A stretch of 64,000 nt of DNA from Neorhizobium alkalisoli (GCF_007829835.1 NZ_VIWP01000001.1:1054001-1118000), one strand, 5' to 3'. Counted from the first letter of the stretch, positions 50,391 through 59,543 are shown. Translations and numbers: made by a program. The notes: generated from the sequence alone by a model not told the origin.

Positions 50391-51773
50391 ATGTTACTGA
50401 CGATAATTGCGTGGTCCACGGTCATCCTGTTTATGGCACTGATCTTGACCAAGAAAATGCATCCGTTTACCGCGATCGTGCTGATCCCGGTCCTGATGGC
50501 TGTGGTGGGGGCACTGCTGGGATTGTATCAGGCACCGGCAGCAAAGACGCTCGATATCCCGGTCGGGGATGTGACGATCTGGGATCAGGTGACCGTTCTT
50601 GGCACCTGGGTCAAACAGGGGCTGACGAAGACATCGGGCACGGCTTTCCTGCTGTTCTTCGCAATCATGTTCTTCTCGCTGATGCTCAATGTCGGCGTCT
50701 TCGATCCGTTGACGAAAAAGGTCGTGCAGCTGTCGAAAGGCGATCCGCTGAAAGTGCTGGTCGGCACGAGCATTCTGTCCACCGTCGTCTCCATGAGTGG
50801 TGATGGCACCACGACGACGCTGATCTGCTGCACTGCGTTCATCCCTGTCTACAAGCGTCTGAACCTGAAGATGATGCACCTGGCGGTGCTCCTCATCCTG
50901 CAAAACACCATTCTGAACCTTCTGCCATGGAGCGGGCCGACCGCGCGCGTTATCGCCGTCATCGACGGTATCGATGTCCAGGCGCTCTTGAATGCGCTTC
51001 TGCCCGGCATGATCCTCGCAAGCCTTTTCGTGACGGTTGGCGCTTATTTCCTGGGCCTTTCGGAGCGTCGGCGTCTCGGCGTCCAGCATCTGAGCGATGC
51101 TGATATCGAAGAGATCTTCGCGTCTACCGCAGGCCCCGACGATGCGCTGAAACGCCCGCATCTGGCGCCGATCAACGCGGTGCTGACGATCGCGTCGCTT
51201 GTCTTGCTGATTGCCGGCATTTTCGATCCGGTCTTCATCTTCCTGGTCGGCACCGTTCTGGCTCTGGTGATCAACTACAAGACGCTGCAGGAGCAGAAGG
51301 AGCGGATCTACGCCAATTCCGGCGAGGTTCTGGCGACGGTCATCATGGTCATCGGCGCCGGCGTGTTCATGGGGCTGTTCACCAATTCGGGCATGTCCGA
51401 TGCTCTGGCCAGCAGCATGGTCAATGTCATTCCGCCGCAGCTCGGTGGTTTCTGGGGTCTGATCGTGGTGCTGATCTCGGCGCCGGGTGGTTTCTTCCTG
51501 TCGAACGACGCCTTCTTCTACGGCGTGCTGCCGGTTCTGGTCGAAGCCGGCAAGGTCTATGGCTTCACCCCGTTCGAAGTCGGCTTCGCGTCTCTGCTCG
51601 GACAGGCCTTCCATATGCTGAGCCCGCTCACCGCCTTCATCTACCTGCTGCTCAGCATGACGGGTCTCGATATGGGCGAATGGCAGCGCGCCTGCTTCAA
51701 ATGGTGCCTTGGCATCTTCTTCATCTTCATCGCGACCGCCGTCGTGATGGGCGTGGTGCCGCTTTACCGGTGA
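50391..51773 (+). CDS. CitMHS-type organic-acid permease
   Basis: A 460-residue membrane protein with about 12 hydrophobic helices (MLLTIIAWSTVILFMALILTKKMHPFTAIVLIPVLMAVVG; later VSMSGDGTTTTLICCTAFIPVYKRL, LSNDAFFYGVLPVLVEA). These match the citrate-Mg2+:H+ symporter (CitMHS) family. It is the only importer in this operon and so sets its substrate, probably a small hydroxy acid. GGGAGAGAGG precedes the ATG at 50391. Confidence 0.88.
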   Translation: MLLTIIAWSTVILFMALILTKKMHPFTAIVLIPVLMAVVGALLGLYQAPAAKTLDIPVGDVTIWDQVTVLGTWVKQGLTKTSGTAFLLFFAIMFFSLMLNVGVFDPLTKKVVQLSKGDPLKVLVGTSILSTVVSMSGDGTTTTLICCTAFIPVYKRLNLKMMHLAVLLILQNTILNLLPWSGPTARVIAVIDGIDVQALLNALLPGMILASLFVTVGAYFLGLSERRRLGVQHLSDADIEEIFASTAGPDDALKRPHLAPINAVLTIASLVLLIAGIFDPVFIFLVGTVLALVINYKTLQEQKERIYANSGEVLATVIMVIGAGVFMGLFTNSGMSDALASSMVNVIPPQLGGFWGLIVVLISAPGGFFLSNDAFFYGVLPVLVEAGKVYGFTPFEVGFASLLGQAFHMLSPLTAFIYLLLSMTGLDMGEWQRACFKWCLGIFFIFIATAVVMGVVPLYR

Positions 51774-51839
51774 AACACCGGCTTCCGATCGGGGCAGAGT
51801 CTATCGGCCCCGATCGGTTCAAACGCATTGAGAGAGACC

Positions 51840-52511
51840 ATGAGCAAGCCCGATCGCATTATTCTCCTGCATGCCACGCCGGTGGCCATGGCACCGGTCA
51901 AGGAGGCCTTTGCCAGGATCTGGCCGGAGGCGGAAACGATCAATCTGCTGGATGACAGCCTCAGCATCGACCGTGCCGGACAGGACGAGCTTTCGGATGC
52001 TCTGGCAGAGCGCTTCGTGGCCTTCGGCCACTATGCTTACAGCATTGGCGCAGGCGGTATCCTTGCCACGTGCTCGGCATTCGGCCCGCCGCTGGATCGG
52101 CTGGCAGCCGAATTGCCGGTGCCGGTTCTCAAACCCAATGAGGCGATGTTCCGCGCCGCGATCGCACGGGGCAACCGGATCGGCATGCTCGCAACCTTCG
52201 CACCTGCCGTCACGACGATGCGAGACGAATTCGATGCTTTCGTCGTGGAAACAGGATCTGCCGCGACCCTCGACGTCGTCATTGTCGAGGAGGCGATAGA
52301 ACGGCTGAGACAGGGTGATGCGGAAACCCATAACAGGCTGGTTGCCGCGCAAGCGTCCCGGTTTGCAGGTTACGACGCCATCATGCTCGCTCATTTTTCG
52401 ACCGCACGCGCGGCCGATCTGGTGCAGGCAGCTATCGATGTTCCGGTGCTGGCGGCACCCGAAAGTGCCGTTTTGCGGATGAAACAGTTGATTGAAAGCA
52501 AGGAGCGGTAA
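51840..52511 (+). CDS. Asp/Glu racemase-fold protein with one catalytic cysteine
   Basis: A 223-residue member of the Asp/Glu/hydantoin racemase superfamily. The first active-site segment is GGILATCSAFGPP with cysteine; the place of the second cysteine (usually in a GCTxxP- or CAxM-like motif) reads YDAIMLAHFSTARA, with no cysteine. One-cysteine members include arylmalonate decarboxylase-like and other non-racemase enzymes, so true racemase activity is doubtful. GAGAGA precedes the ATG. It lies between the permease and the OtnK-like gene and probably isomerises or decarboxylates an intermediate. Confidence 0.8.
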   Translation: MSKPDRIILLHATPVAMAPVKEAFARIWPEAETINLLDDSLSIDRAGQDELSDALAERFVAFGHYAYSIGAGGILATCSAFGPPLDRLAAELPVPVLKPNEAMFRAAIARGNRIGMLATFAPAVTTMRDEFDAFVVETGSAATLDVVIVEEAIERLRQGDAETHNRLVAAQASRFAGYDAIMLAHFSTARAADLVQAAIDVPVLAAPESAVLRMKQLIESKER

Positions 52512-52515
52512 GTTC

Positions 52516-53793
52516 ATGCTGCTGGGTGTTATTGCAGACGATTTTACAGGGGCGAGCGACATTGCCAATACGCTTGCCAAAGGCTTGCCCGGAGAGGGCG
52601 GTCTCGCGGTAACGCAATATCTCGGCATCCCGAAATCGCCGGCAGCGGCGTCTGTCGAGGCTGGCGTTATTTCGCTGAAGACACGTTCGGCTCCGGTCGA
52701 AGAGGCTGTCGCCCAATCGCTGGCGGCGCTCGAATGGCTGCGCGCGCAGGGCTGCGAGCAATTTGTCTTCAAATACTGCTCGACATTCGACTCGACCCCG
52801 GAAGGCAATATCGGGCCGGTCGGAGAAGCGCTTGCCCAGGCGCTCGGCGCCAAGGGTGTCATCGCATGCCCGGCCTTTCCGACAGTCGGCCGGACGGTGC
52901 ATCAGGGATATCTGTTCGTCCATGACCAGTTGCTGAGTGAATCCAGCATGCGGCATCATCCCCTGACGCCGATGACCGACGCCAACATACGCCGCTGGCT
53001 GGGCCTGCAGACAAAAACGCCGGTCGGACTTGTCGCAACTTCGACCGTGCGCTCAGGCGCTGCCTCGGTCCGCAAGGCTCTGGATGAAGCTGCAGCAGAC
53101 GCCCAGACCCTGGTTATCTGCGATGCCTCGGTCGATGAGGACCTTGTAACGCTGGGAACGGCCGCAGCCGCTGCGCCACTTCTGACGGGCGGTTCCGGCA
53201 TTGCCATTGGGCTGCCGTCGAACTTCATTCGCAGCGGTCGCGCGAAAGGAAGTCTCACGCCTTTCACCGGTGTCGAAGGGCCCGCTGCAATCCTCGCCGG
53301 CAGCTGCTCGTCTGCGACCCGGCGACAGATCTCCACCCATGCTCAGAATCACCCGGTCCTCGCCCTCGATATCGATGCGATCATGGCCGGCAGCTTTGGA
53401 GCGCAGGAAATTGTGGAATTTGTCGAACGGCATGCGGGACAGGCGCCGTTGGTTTATTCGTCCGATGATCCAGCCGAAGTCGAGCTGCTGCAGACGCGTT
53501 ACGGGCGTGAAAAGCTGGCTCACAGGCTGGATGGATTATTTGCCGACGTCGCGCGCGCCCTGCTTGCAAAGGGGATCCGGCGTTTGGTGGTTGCCGGCGG
53601 GGAGACCTCCGGTGCCGTGGCCCAGGCTCTCGACCTTGAGGCCCTCACCATAGGGCCGGAGATCGATCCCGGTGTCCCGATCCTGGCGGAGGCAGATGGT
53701 CGTATTGCATTGGCGCTCAAATCCGGCAATTTCGGCGCGCCGGACTTTTTCGAAAAGGCTTTGAAAATGCTGCAGAATGGAGCGGAGCATTGA
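52516..53793 (+). CDS. otnK: 3-Oxo-tetronate kinase-like protein (DUF1537), second copy
   Basis: A 425-residue DUF1537 kinase opening MLLGVIADDFTGASDIANTLAKG, the same as the otnK at 29687, with KYCSTFDSTPEGNIGP, CPAFPTVGRTVHQGYLFV, GSCSSATRRQI, RLVVAGGETSGAV and LALKSGNFG. It is clearly a paralogue of that gene, but its operon contains neither DenD nor OtnI. It should phosphorylate a 3-oxo four-carbon (or related branched) acid sugar. Its stop overlaps the OtnC-like start. Confidence 0.92.
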   Translation: MLLGVIADDFTGASDIANTLAKGLPGEGGLAVTQYLGIPKSPAAASVEAGVISLKTRSAPVEEAVAQSLAALEWLRAQGCEQFVFKYCSTFDSTPEGNIGPVGEALAQALGAKGVIACPAFPTVGRTVHQGYLFVHDQLLSESSMRHHPLTPMTDANIRRWLGLQTKTPVGLVATSTVRSGAASVRKALDEAAADAQTLVICDASVDEDLVTLGTAAAAAPLLTGGSGIAIGLPSNFIRSGRAKGSLTPFTGVEGPAAILAGSCSSATRRQISTHAQNHPVLALDIDAIMAGSFGAQEIVEFVERHAGQAPLVYSSDDPAEVELLQTRYGREKLAHRLDGLFADVARALLAKGIRRLVVAGGETSGAVAQALDLEALTIGPEIDPGVPILAEADGRIALALKSGNFGAPDFFEKALKMLQNGAEH

Positions 53794-54425
53794 ACGAAGA
53801 CGAGCTTCGCGCGGATATCGTAAAATATGGCGCGCTGCTTTATGGGCGCGGCCTTGCCCATGGCAGCGCCGGCAATCTGTCGGTGAGACTGGATGACGGC
53901 ACGATCCTGGTGACGCCGACCAATTCGTCGCTCGGTTTCCTCACCGCGGAACAGATATCGAAGGTCTCCATTGACGGCACGCATATCGCCGGTGACCCGC
54001 CCTCCAAGGAGGCGTTTTTTCATCTCGCCGTCTACGAGGAGCGACCGGCGGCAAAGGCGATCGTGCACCTCCACTCCACACATGCAGTGGCTGTCTCCTG
54101 CCTTTGCCATGCGGACAGTTTCGACGTCCTGCCGCCGCTGACGGCCTATCAGATCATGCGGATCGGCCGGTTGCCGCTGGTGCCCTATTATCGTCCCGGT
54201 GATCGCAAGCTTGCCGAGGCCGTGCGCGGACTGGCCGGCGAACACAAGGCGATGCTGCTCGCCAATCATGGCCCGATCGTTTCCGGCAGTTCGCTTCAGA
54301 AGGCCGTTCACGCCTATGAGGAACTGGAGGAAACCGCGAAGCTGTTTTTCCTCGTCGGAGATCGCCCTTTGTCGCGTCTGACCTGTGAGGCCATTGCCGA
54401 CCTGAACGCGACCTTTCCGGGCTAA
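53790..54425 (+). CDS. otnC: 3-Oxo-tetronate 4-phosphate decarboxylase-like protein, second copy
   Basis: A 211-residue class II aldolase-fold protein, same length as the otnC at 30970. It shows HGSAGNLSVRLDDGTILVTPTNSSLGFL, zinc histidines in IVHLHSTHAVAVS and LLANHGPIVSG. It uses a TTG start that overlaps the preceding TGA (TTGA), with GGAGCGGAG just upstream. It decarboxylates the product of the adjacent kinase. The tight coupling of kinase and decarboxylase is as in the first cluster. Confidence 0.91.
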   Translation: MNEDELRADIVKYGALLYGRGLAHGSAGNLSVRLDDGTILVTPTNSSLGFLTAEQISKVSIDGTHIAGDPPSKEAFFHLAVYEERPAAKAIVHLHSTHAVAVSCLCHADSFDVLPPLTAYQIMRIGRLPLVPYYRPGDRKLAEAVRGLAGEHKAMLLANHGPIVSGSSLQKAVHAYEELEETAKLFFLVGDRPLSRLTCEAIADLNATFPG

Positions 54426-54449
54426 ACGTCGGCGCGAGAGGGCATCGTC

Positions 54450-55184
54450 TTGGATCAATGGCTCCTGCTCATGGGCGTGGCAATCGGCGCCGGCGCGCTC
54501 AGTGGTCTTGTCGGCACTGGAGCAAGCCTGCTTTTGCTGCCTGTTCTGGTGCCGATGTTCGGTGCGGTCGAGGCGATCCCGATCATGGCCGTTGCCGGTT
54601 TCATGGCGAATTTTTCACGCGCGCTGGCCTGGTGGCGATCGATCGCCTGGAAAGCAGTTCTTGCCTATGCGCTGCCCGGCATGCCTGCGGCAGCGCTCGG
54701 CGCCTATACGCTTGTTCATCTTCCGGCAGGATGGCCGGAAACCATGCTCGGATTGTTCATCATCGCCCTCGTGCCGATCCGCCGCCTCGCCACGGCCAAG
54801 GTGCCGGCGGCCGGCTTGAGGCATCTGGCACTGACCGGCGCGCTGGTCGGCTTCCTGACCGGGATCTTTTTATCGACGGGCCCGCTCAGCGTGCCGGCAT
54901 TTCTGGCTTTCGGCCTGATGCGAGGTGCTTTCATTGCCACGGAAGCCACGGCATCGCTTCTCGTTCAGGCCGCCAAGATCGTGAGCTTTCGGGAATTCGG
55001 GGCGATAACGATTGAAAACATGCTGCGCGGTGTTGTTATCGGAGGCGCCCTGATGGCTGGGACGTTTCTGATCCGCCCGCTGGTTGCGCGACTGGGTGAT
55101 CATCATTTCAGAACGATGATGGATATGGTGACGCTGGTTTCGGGAATCTACCTTCTGGTGTTTGGTCTCGGCCATCTGCTGTGA
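54450..55184 (+). CDS. TauE/SafE-family (TSUP) membrane permease
   Basis: A 244-residue membrane protein of about seven or eight helices, starting GVAIGAGALSGLVGTGASLLLLPVLVPMFG and repeating a GxxxGxxxGxG-like LVGFLTGIFLSTGPLSVPAFLAFGLMRG in the second half, as in the TSUP (sulfite/sulfonate/organic anion) exporters. The TTG at 54450 has a GAGAGG-like site upstream; ATG at 54471 is the alternative. It is the last gene of the operon and may export an anion by-product. Confidence 0.82.
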   Translation: MDQWLLLMGVAIGAGALSGLVGTGASLLLLPVLVPMFGAVEAIPIMAVAGFMANFSRALAWWRSIAWKAVLAYALPGMPAAALGAYTLVHLPAGWPETMLGLFIIALVPIRRLATAKVPAAGLRHLALTGALVGFLTGIFLSTGPLSVPAFLAFGLMRGAFIATEATASLLVQAAKIVSFREFGAITIENMLRGVVIGGALMAGTFLIRPLVARLGDHHFRTMMDMVTLVSGIYLLVFGLGHLL

Positions 55185-55205
55185 AGGTCTTCTCCGCCCA
55201 TAATC

Positions 55206-55227
55206 AGCTGATCGTTGCCGATCAGCT
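55206..55227. terminator. Perfect 9-bp stem between convergent genes
   Basis: AGCTGATCG-TTGC-CGATCAGCT, an exact inverted repeat with a four-base loop, 22 bases after the TauE/SafE stop. A second small stem (CCAAGC-GA-GCTTGG, 55258-55271) follows. There is no T tract, so the role as a terminator is tentative. Confidence 0.45.
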
Positions 55228-55319
55228 CGCGAAGTTCGTGGTAATAAGCGTTTAATGCCAAGCGAGCTTGGGCTTTATGGCCGTGATGTCCGCCACCGCG
55301 GCGAGTTCATTAAAAGATC

Positions 55320-56477
55320 TCAAATCGCACGGAGTCGGCGGCGCACCATTTCTGCGTGGAAGCGCATGCCGTGGACAAGGCCCTCGTCGTTGAAATCGTA
55401 ATTCGGGTTGTGAAGCGGTGCGGATTCCTTGCCGTTGCCGAGGAACACGAAACATCCGGGGACCCGGCTCAAGAATTGCGCGAAATCTTCCGATCCGGTC
55501 ATGGGCTTCGTCGCAACCCGCACATTTTCTTCACCCAGAAGTTCCGTTGCGACAGCCATGGCTTCATCTGCGAGGGTGGGGTCGTTCAGCAGCGGCACGA
55601 ATTCCCGGGTATAATGCACATCGGCCTCCACATTGTAGGCAAGCGCCGTACCCTCGGCGATGATCCGCATCTGCTTTTCGATGCGCTCGCTGATCTCGCT
55701 GCGGAAGCTTCGGGCGTCACCCAGAATACGGGCGGTGCCGGGCAGGGCGTTGCGGGTGCCATCGGTGATGAGCTCGGTAACGGAAACGACGCCGATATCG
55801 GCGGGGTCGATGCGTCGCGAGACGATGGTCTGCAGATTGGTGACCAGTACGCATGCGGCGACCAGCACCTCATTGCCCCAATGTGGGCGAGCTGCATGGC
55901 CGCCGATACCCTTTAGCGTGATCTCGAAATTGTCCTCGGCGGACATGAAGGCGCCCGCCTTGGTTTCGAACTGCCCGACCGGAATACCCGGCATATTGTG
56001 AATGCCGTAGACTTCATCGAAGGGAAATCGTTCGAACAGGCCGTCCGCCATCATGGCAAGCGCCCCCTTGCCCCATTCCTCGGCCGGCTGGAAGATGAAC
56101 CGCACGGTGCCATTGAAACCGCCTTCTTCGGCAAGCAGCTTGGCGGCGCCGAGTAGCATTGCCGTATGCCCGTCATGGCCACAGGCATGCATCACGCCGT
56201 CGTTCCGCGACCTGTAGGTCGGGTTGCCCTGTTCGGTGATCCAAAGCGCATCCATATCGGCGCGCAACGCGACCGCCCGGTTGCCGGTGCCGCGTCTCAA
56301 CGTGCCCACCACGCCGGTGCCGCCGACGCCTTCGACAACATCATCCAGGCCAAACTCGCGCAGTTTTGCCGCAACGAAGGCAGAGGTCGCCTTTTCCTCG
56401 AAACCGAATTCGGGATTGGCATGCAGATGCCTGCGCCATTCGGTCATTTCGGCCTGCAGCTTGACGATATCGGTCAT
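55320..56477 (-). CDS. M20-family amidohydrolase (hippurate hydrolase/N-acyl amino acid type)
   Basis: A 385-residue M20D peptidase. Metal-binding residues appear in MHACGHDGHTAMLLGAAKLL and FIFQPAEEWGKGALAMM; the C-terminal GSEDFAQFLSRVPGCFVFLGNG supplies further ligands. It hydrolyses an N-acyl bond to release a free amino acid. ATG at 56477 matches the family start (MTDIVKLQAEMTEWRRHLHANPE). It is the last gene of the ammonia-lyase, hydrolase, hydrolase unit. Confidence 0.9.
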   Translation of the reverse strand: MTDIVKLQAEMTEWRRHLHANPEFGFEEKATSAFVAAKLREFGLDDVVEGVGGTGVVGTLRRGTGNRAVALRADMDALWITEQGNPTYRSRNDGVMHACGHDGHTAMLLGAAKLLAEEGGFNGTVRFIFQPAEEWGKGALAMMADGLFERFPFDEVYGIHNMPGIPVGQFETKAGAFMSAEDNFEITLKGIGGHAARPHWGNEVLVAACVLVTNLQTIVSRRIDPADIGVVSVTELITDGTRNALPGTARILGDARSFRSEISERIEKQMRIIAEGTALAYNVEADVHYTREFVPLLNDPTLADEAMAVATELLGEENVRVATKPMTGSEDFAQFLSRVPGCFVFLGNGKESAPLHNPNYDFNDEGLVHGMRFHAEMVRRRLRAI

Positions 56478-56481
56478 AGGG

Positions 56482-57726
56482 TCAGTCCCTTGAGGTGGTG
56501 AGTTTGCGGACAACGTCCAGCAGGATGTTGGCGCCGGCAATCAGGTCTGCGTCCGGCGTAAATTCTTTCGGATTGTGGCTGATGCCGCCGATGCTTGGGA
56601 CGAAAATCATCGCGACAGGCGCAATCCGCGCGATCATCTGGGCGTCATGTCCGGCACCCGACGTCATCCGTCGCGACCGCAAACCGCGCCCGGCCGCCGC
56701 CGCCTCGATTTCGGCGACGATGCCGCTGTCGAAGGTCACCGGTTGAAAACGGGCCAGTCGTTCGGTGGAGATCGTCACCTGCTCTTCCGCCGCGATCCTG
56801 TCGAGATAAGCGGTGAGCGCAGCCTCTTCGGCCAGAAGGCGCTCCTCGTCCGGGTCGCGGAGATCGACAGTAAAGGTTGCTTTCGATGGAATGACATTGA
56901 TCGCGTTTGGTTCGAATTCGATGCAGCCGACAGTGGCGACAGTCGGGGTGTTCGACGCAATCGCCCGTTCGCGCAGAAAAGTGATGACGCGCGCCGCAGC
57001 CAGACCAGCATCGCGGCGCATCGAGACCGGCGTCGTGCCGGCATGGTTGGCATCGCCTTTGATGGTCACTTTTTGCCAGGAAATGCCCTGCAGGTTTTCA
57101 ACCGCACCGGTAGGGACACCTTCGCGTTCAAGCACCGGCCCCTGCTCGATATGCAGTTCGAGATAGGCATGGGGCTGCAAAAAGCCCGGCTCGTGCGGCC
57201 CGGCATAACCGATCCTCTCCAACTCCTCCCCGAGCACGGAGCCATCGGTGCCAATCGTCGCAAGCGCGGCATCGATATCCAGCCCACCGGAATAGACGAG
57301 CGAGCCCATCATGTCGGGTGCGTAACGTACGCCTTCCTCGTTGGTGAAGGCGCCAACAACGATCGGACGGGCGGGGTCGAAGTCGTTGGCCTTGAGGGTC
57401 TCGATCACTTCCAGACCCGCCAGCACGCCGTAACATCCATCGAACATGCCAGCATTGATGACGGTATCGATATGTGACCCGAGCATTAGCGGACTGGTCG
57501 CGGCATCGATGCCTTGTGGCGCCCAGATACCAAAGACATTGCCGATACGATCGATTGCGATCTCGAGGCCCGCTCCCTTTAGCCAATCAACAAGGCGGTC
57601 CCGGCCAAGCTTGTCGGTATCCGACGCCGCAAGCCTGACAAGGCGCCCGGTCTCGTCGCGGCCGATCGATCCCAGTTCGCGGAGGCGCCCGAGCAGGCGG
57701 TCGGCATTTACCGATACGCTGCTCAT
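56482..57726 (-). CDS. Zn-dependent amidase (N-carbamoyl-L-amino acid hydrolase/allantoate amidohydrolase family)
   Basis: A 414-residue M20C-type enzyme of the HyuC/AllC family: LMLGSHIDTVINAGMFDGCYGVLAGLEVIETL and VVGAFTNEEGVRYAPDMMGS hold metal ligands, and SGAGHDAQMIARIAPVAMIFVPSIGGISHNP is the conserved C-terminal part. Members remove a carbamoyl or ureido group from amino acids or allantoate. It overlaps the diaminopropionate ammonia-lyase gene by 4 bases and probably feeds it with free amino acid. Confidence 0.9.
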   Translation of the reverse strand: MSSVSVNADRLLGRLRELGSIGRDETGRLVRLAASDTDKLGRDRLVDWLKGAGLEIAIDRIGNVFGIWAPQGIDAATSPLMLGSHIDTVINAGMFDGCYGVLAGLEVIETLKANDFDPARPIVVGAFTNEEGVRYAPDMMGSLVYSGGLDIDAALATIGTDGSVLGEELERIGYAGPHEPGFLQPHAYLELHIEQGPVLEREGVPTGAVENLQGISWQKVTIKGDANHAGTTPVSMRRDAGLAAARVITFLRERAIASNTPTVATVGCIEFEPNAINVIPSKATFTVDLRDPDEERLLAEEAALTAYLDRIAAEEQVTISTERLARFQPVTFDSGIVAEIEAAAAGRGLRSRRMTSGAGHDAQMIARIAPVAMIFVPSIGGISHNPKEFTPDADLIAGANILLDVVRKLTTSRD

Positions 57727-58931
57727 GCCATGGCTTCCGCGTTTTTCGACAGGATGCTGACGGATGTTTCTCCGACGATCTCTTCGTATCTTTTCGGGTC
57801 TGTCGCACCTTCGGTGTTGATGAGGAGAACGCGCGATTGCGGGCCAAGCTGCAGGGCTGCCTTGCTGCCAGGATCACCGGCGGCCTTGATCAGGCCGGCA
57901 AGGCCGACGCCGCCGCTTTCGCCCGCGACGACCGCCGGATCTGCGCCAATTGGATTGGCGAGCATCTTCATCACCCCAATGGCATCCTCATCCTCCACGG
58001 TCATGAAGGCGTCGGCAACGCGCGAAAGAATGCGCCAGGCGACAAGCGAGGGTTCGTAACATTCGAGCATCGCCATGATCGTCGGTTCGCCATGCGGGAT
58101 GACAACCGGATGCCCGGCCTTGGCGGTTTCGACAATGCAGGCGGCACGGCTCGGATCGACGACGGTAAAGATCGGACGTCTGTCGCCGAGCGCGATTGCC
58201 AGATGGCCAGCGGCGGCCGCGGCAATCCCGCCGACGCCGGATTGGACGAAGACATGGGTCGGCGGCTCATGCATTGCACGAAGCACTTCACCGATGATCG
58301 CCGTGTAACCCTGCATGACAAGGCCGGGGATCCGCTCGTAACCAGGCCAGGACGTATCCGAGACGATCGTCCAGCCGTTTTCGGTGGCGACCCTTGCAGC
58401 CTCCTTCACGGAGTCATCATAGGTGCCCGCGACCCGGATCATCTCGGCTCCATATCGGCCTATCGCCGCAACCCGCTCGTCGCTGACGCCGGCATGCACG
58501 AAGATTGCGGCCCTGGCGCCGACAAGCTGGGCGCCCTGCGCCACCGAACGTCCGTGATTGCCGTCCGTGGCGCAAGCGAAGGTCATGGTTTTCGCGATTG
58601 CCGCGACCTCGGATGTTTTGAGTTCAGAGATGTCGACCGGCCGGGACAAATGCCTGCTCGCCTCTTCAAGGACGAGCCGGATTACCGCATAGGATCCGCC
58701 GAGCGCCTTGAAGCTGCCAAGACCGAGCCGGAAACCTTCGTCCTTCATGTGGATGCTGGAGACACCTAGTTCGCGGGCAAGCCCGGACAAGGAGACGAGG
58801 GGCGTTTCGGCATTGTTCTCCCGATGGGAAAGGAAGCGGCTGACCATGGCCGCGGCCTCCACACCCAGCGTTTCGGCATCGCGCGGATCGAGGGGAGCTT
58901 TGTATGCGGGATTCGTGTTTGTGAGAAACAT
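57723..58931 (-). CDS. dpaL: Diaminopropionate ammonia-lyase
   Basis: A 402-residue fold-type II PLP enzyme. The PLP lysine lies in GLGSFKALGGSYAV (near residue 77). FACATDGNHGRSVAQGAQ, VFVQSGVGGIAAAAAGHL (glycine-rich phosphate loop) and the start FLTNTNPAYKAPL with PLVSLSGLARELGVSSIHMKDEGFRLG are typical of DpaL (YgeX). It converts 2,3-diaminopropionate to pyruvate and two ammonia. It heads the minus-strand unit and is divergent from an Lrp regulator 103 bases away. Confidence 0.9.
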   Translation of the reverse strand: MFLTNTNPAYKAPLDPRDAETLGVEAAAMVSRFLSHRENNAETPLVSLSGLARELGVSSIHMKDEGFRLGLGSFKALGGSYAVIRLVLEEASRHLSRPVDISELKTSEVAAIAKTMTFACATDGNHGRSVAQGAQLVGARAAIFVHAGVSDERVAAIGRYGAEMIRVAGTYDDSVKEAARVATENGWTIVSDTSWPGYERIPGLVMQGYTAIIGEVLRAMHEPPTHVFVQSGVGGIAAAAAGHLAIALGDRRPIFTVVDPSRAACIVETAKAGHPVVIPHGEPTIMAMLECYEPSLVAWRILSRVADAFMTVEDEDAIGVMKMLANPIGADPAVVAGESGGVGLAGLIKAAGDPGSKAALQLGPQSRVLLINTEGATDPKRYEEIVGETSVSILSKNAEAMA

Positions 58932-59034
58932 GCTGGACCTCGCTCAGTTTGCGAGGAAACATATTGCAAGCGCCGCGCAAAGTGCGCTGTATTTCCGGGC
59001 CTGATTTGCAAGTTTGTTTCATTGAGGCCTTCAG

Positions 59035-59514
59035 ATGACCGAGACCGCGCGTCGCTCCGCATTGGACGAGTTCGACCGCCAGATCCTTGCGATCCTGCAA
59101 AAGGATAATCTCACGCCGCAACGGAAGATCGGCGAGGCCGTCAATCTCTCGGCTCCTGCCGTCCAGCGCCGGATCAAGCGAATGACGGAGACCGGCGTAA
59201 TCCAGGCGAATGTCGCGATCGTCGATCCGGCTGCACTCGGCCACCCGATCACCATCTTCGTCGAGGTCGAGGTAATCAGTGAGACGGCTGAGCAGATCGA
59301 GGATGCCAAGCGCGAATTCGCCGCCATCCCTGAGATTCAGCTCTGTTATTACGTGACCGGCGAGGCGGATTTCGTGATGATGATCACGGTGCCTTCGATG
59401 GCCGCCTACGAAGCCCTGACCAAGCGGCTGTTTTTCGGCAACAACAACGTCAAGCGCTTCCGCAGTTTTGTGGCGATGGATCGGATCAAGACGGGGCTTG
59501 AAGTGCCGGTCTAG
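59035..59514 (+). CDS. Lrp/AsnC-family transcriptional regulator
   Basis: A 159-residue regulator: N-terminal HTH (LDEFDRQILAILQKDNLTPQRKIGEAVNLSAPAVQRRIKRM) and C-terminal AsnC ligand domain (IPEIQLCYYVTGEADFVMMITVPSMAAYEAL). It is divergent from the diaminopropionate ammonia-lyase gene, which is the usual arrangement for an amino-acid-responsive activator of an adjacent catabolic operon. Its effector would be the amino acid released in that pathway. Confidence 0.92.
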   Translation: MTETARRSALDEFDRQILAILQKDNLTPQRKIGEAVNLSAPAVQRRIKRMTETGVIQANVAIVDPAALGHPITIFVEVEVISETAEQIEDAKREFAAIPEIQLCYYVTGEADFVMMITVPSMAAYEALTKRLFFGNNNVKRFRSFVAMDRIKTGLEVPV

Positions 59515-59543
59515 GAGCGAGCGAAGTAATCGCTGACGGCGTC

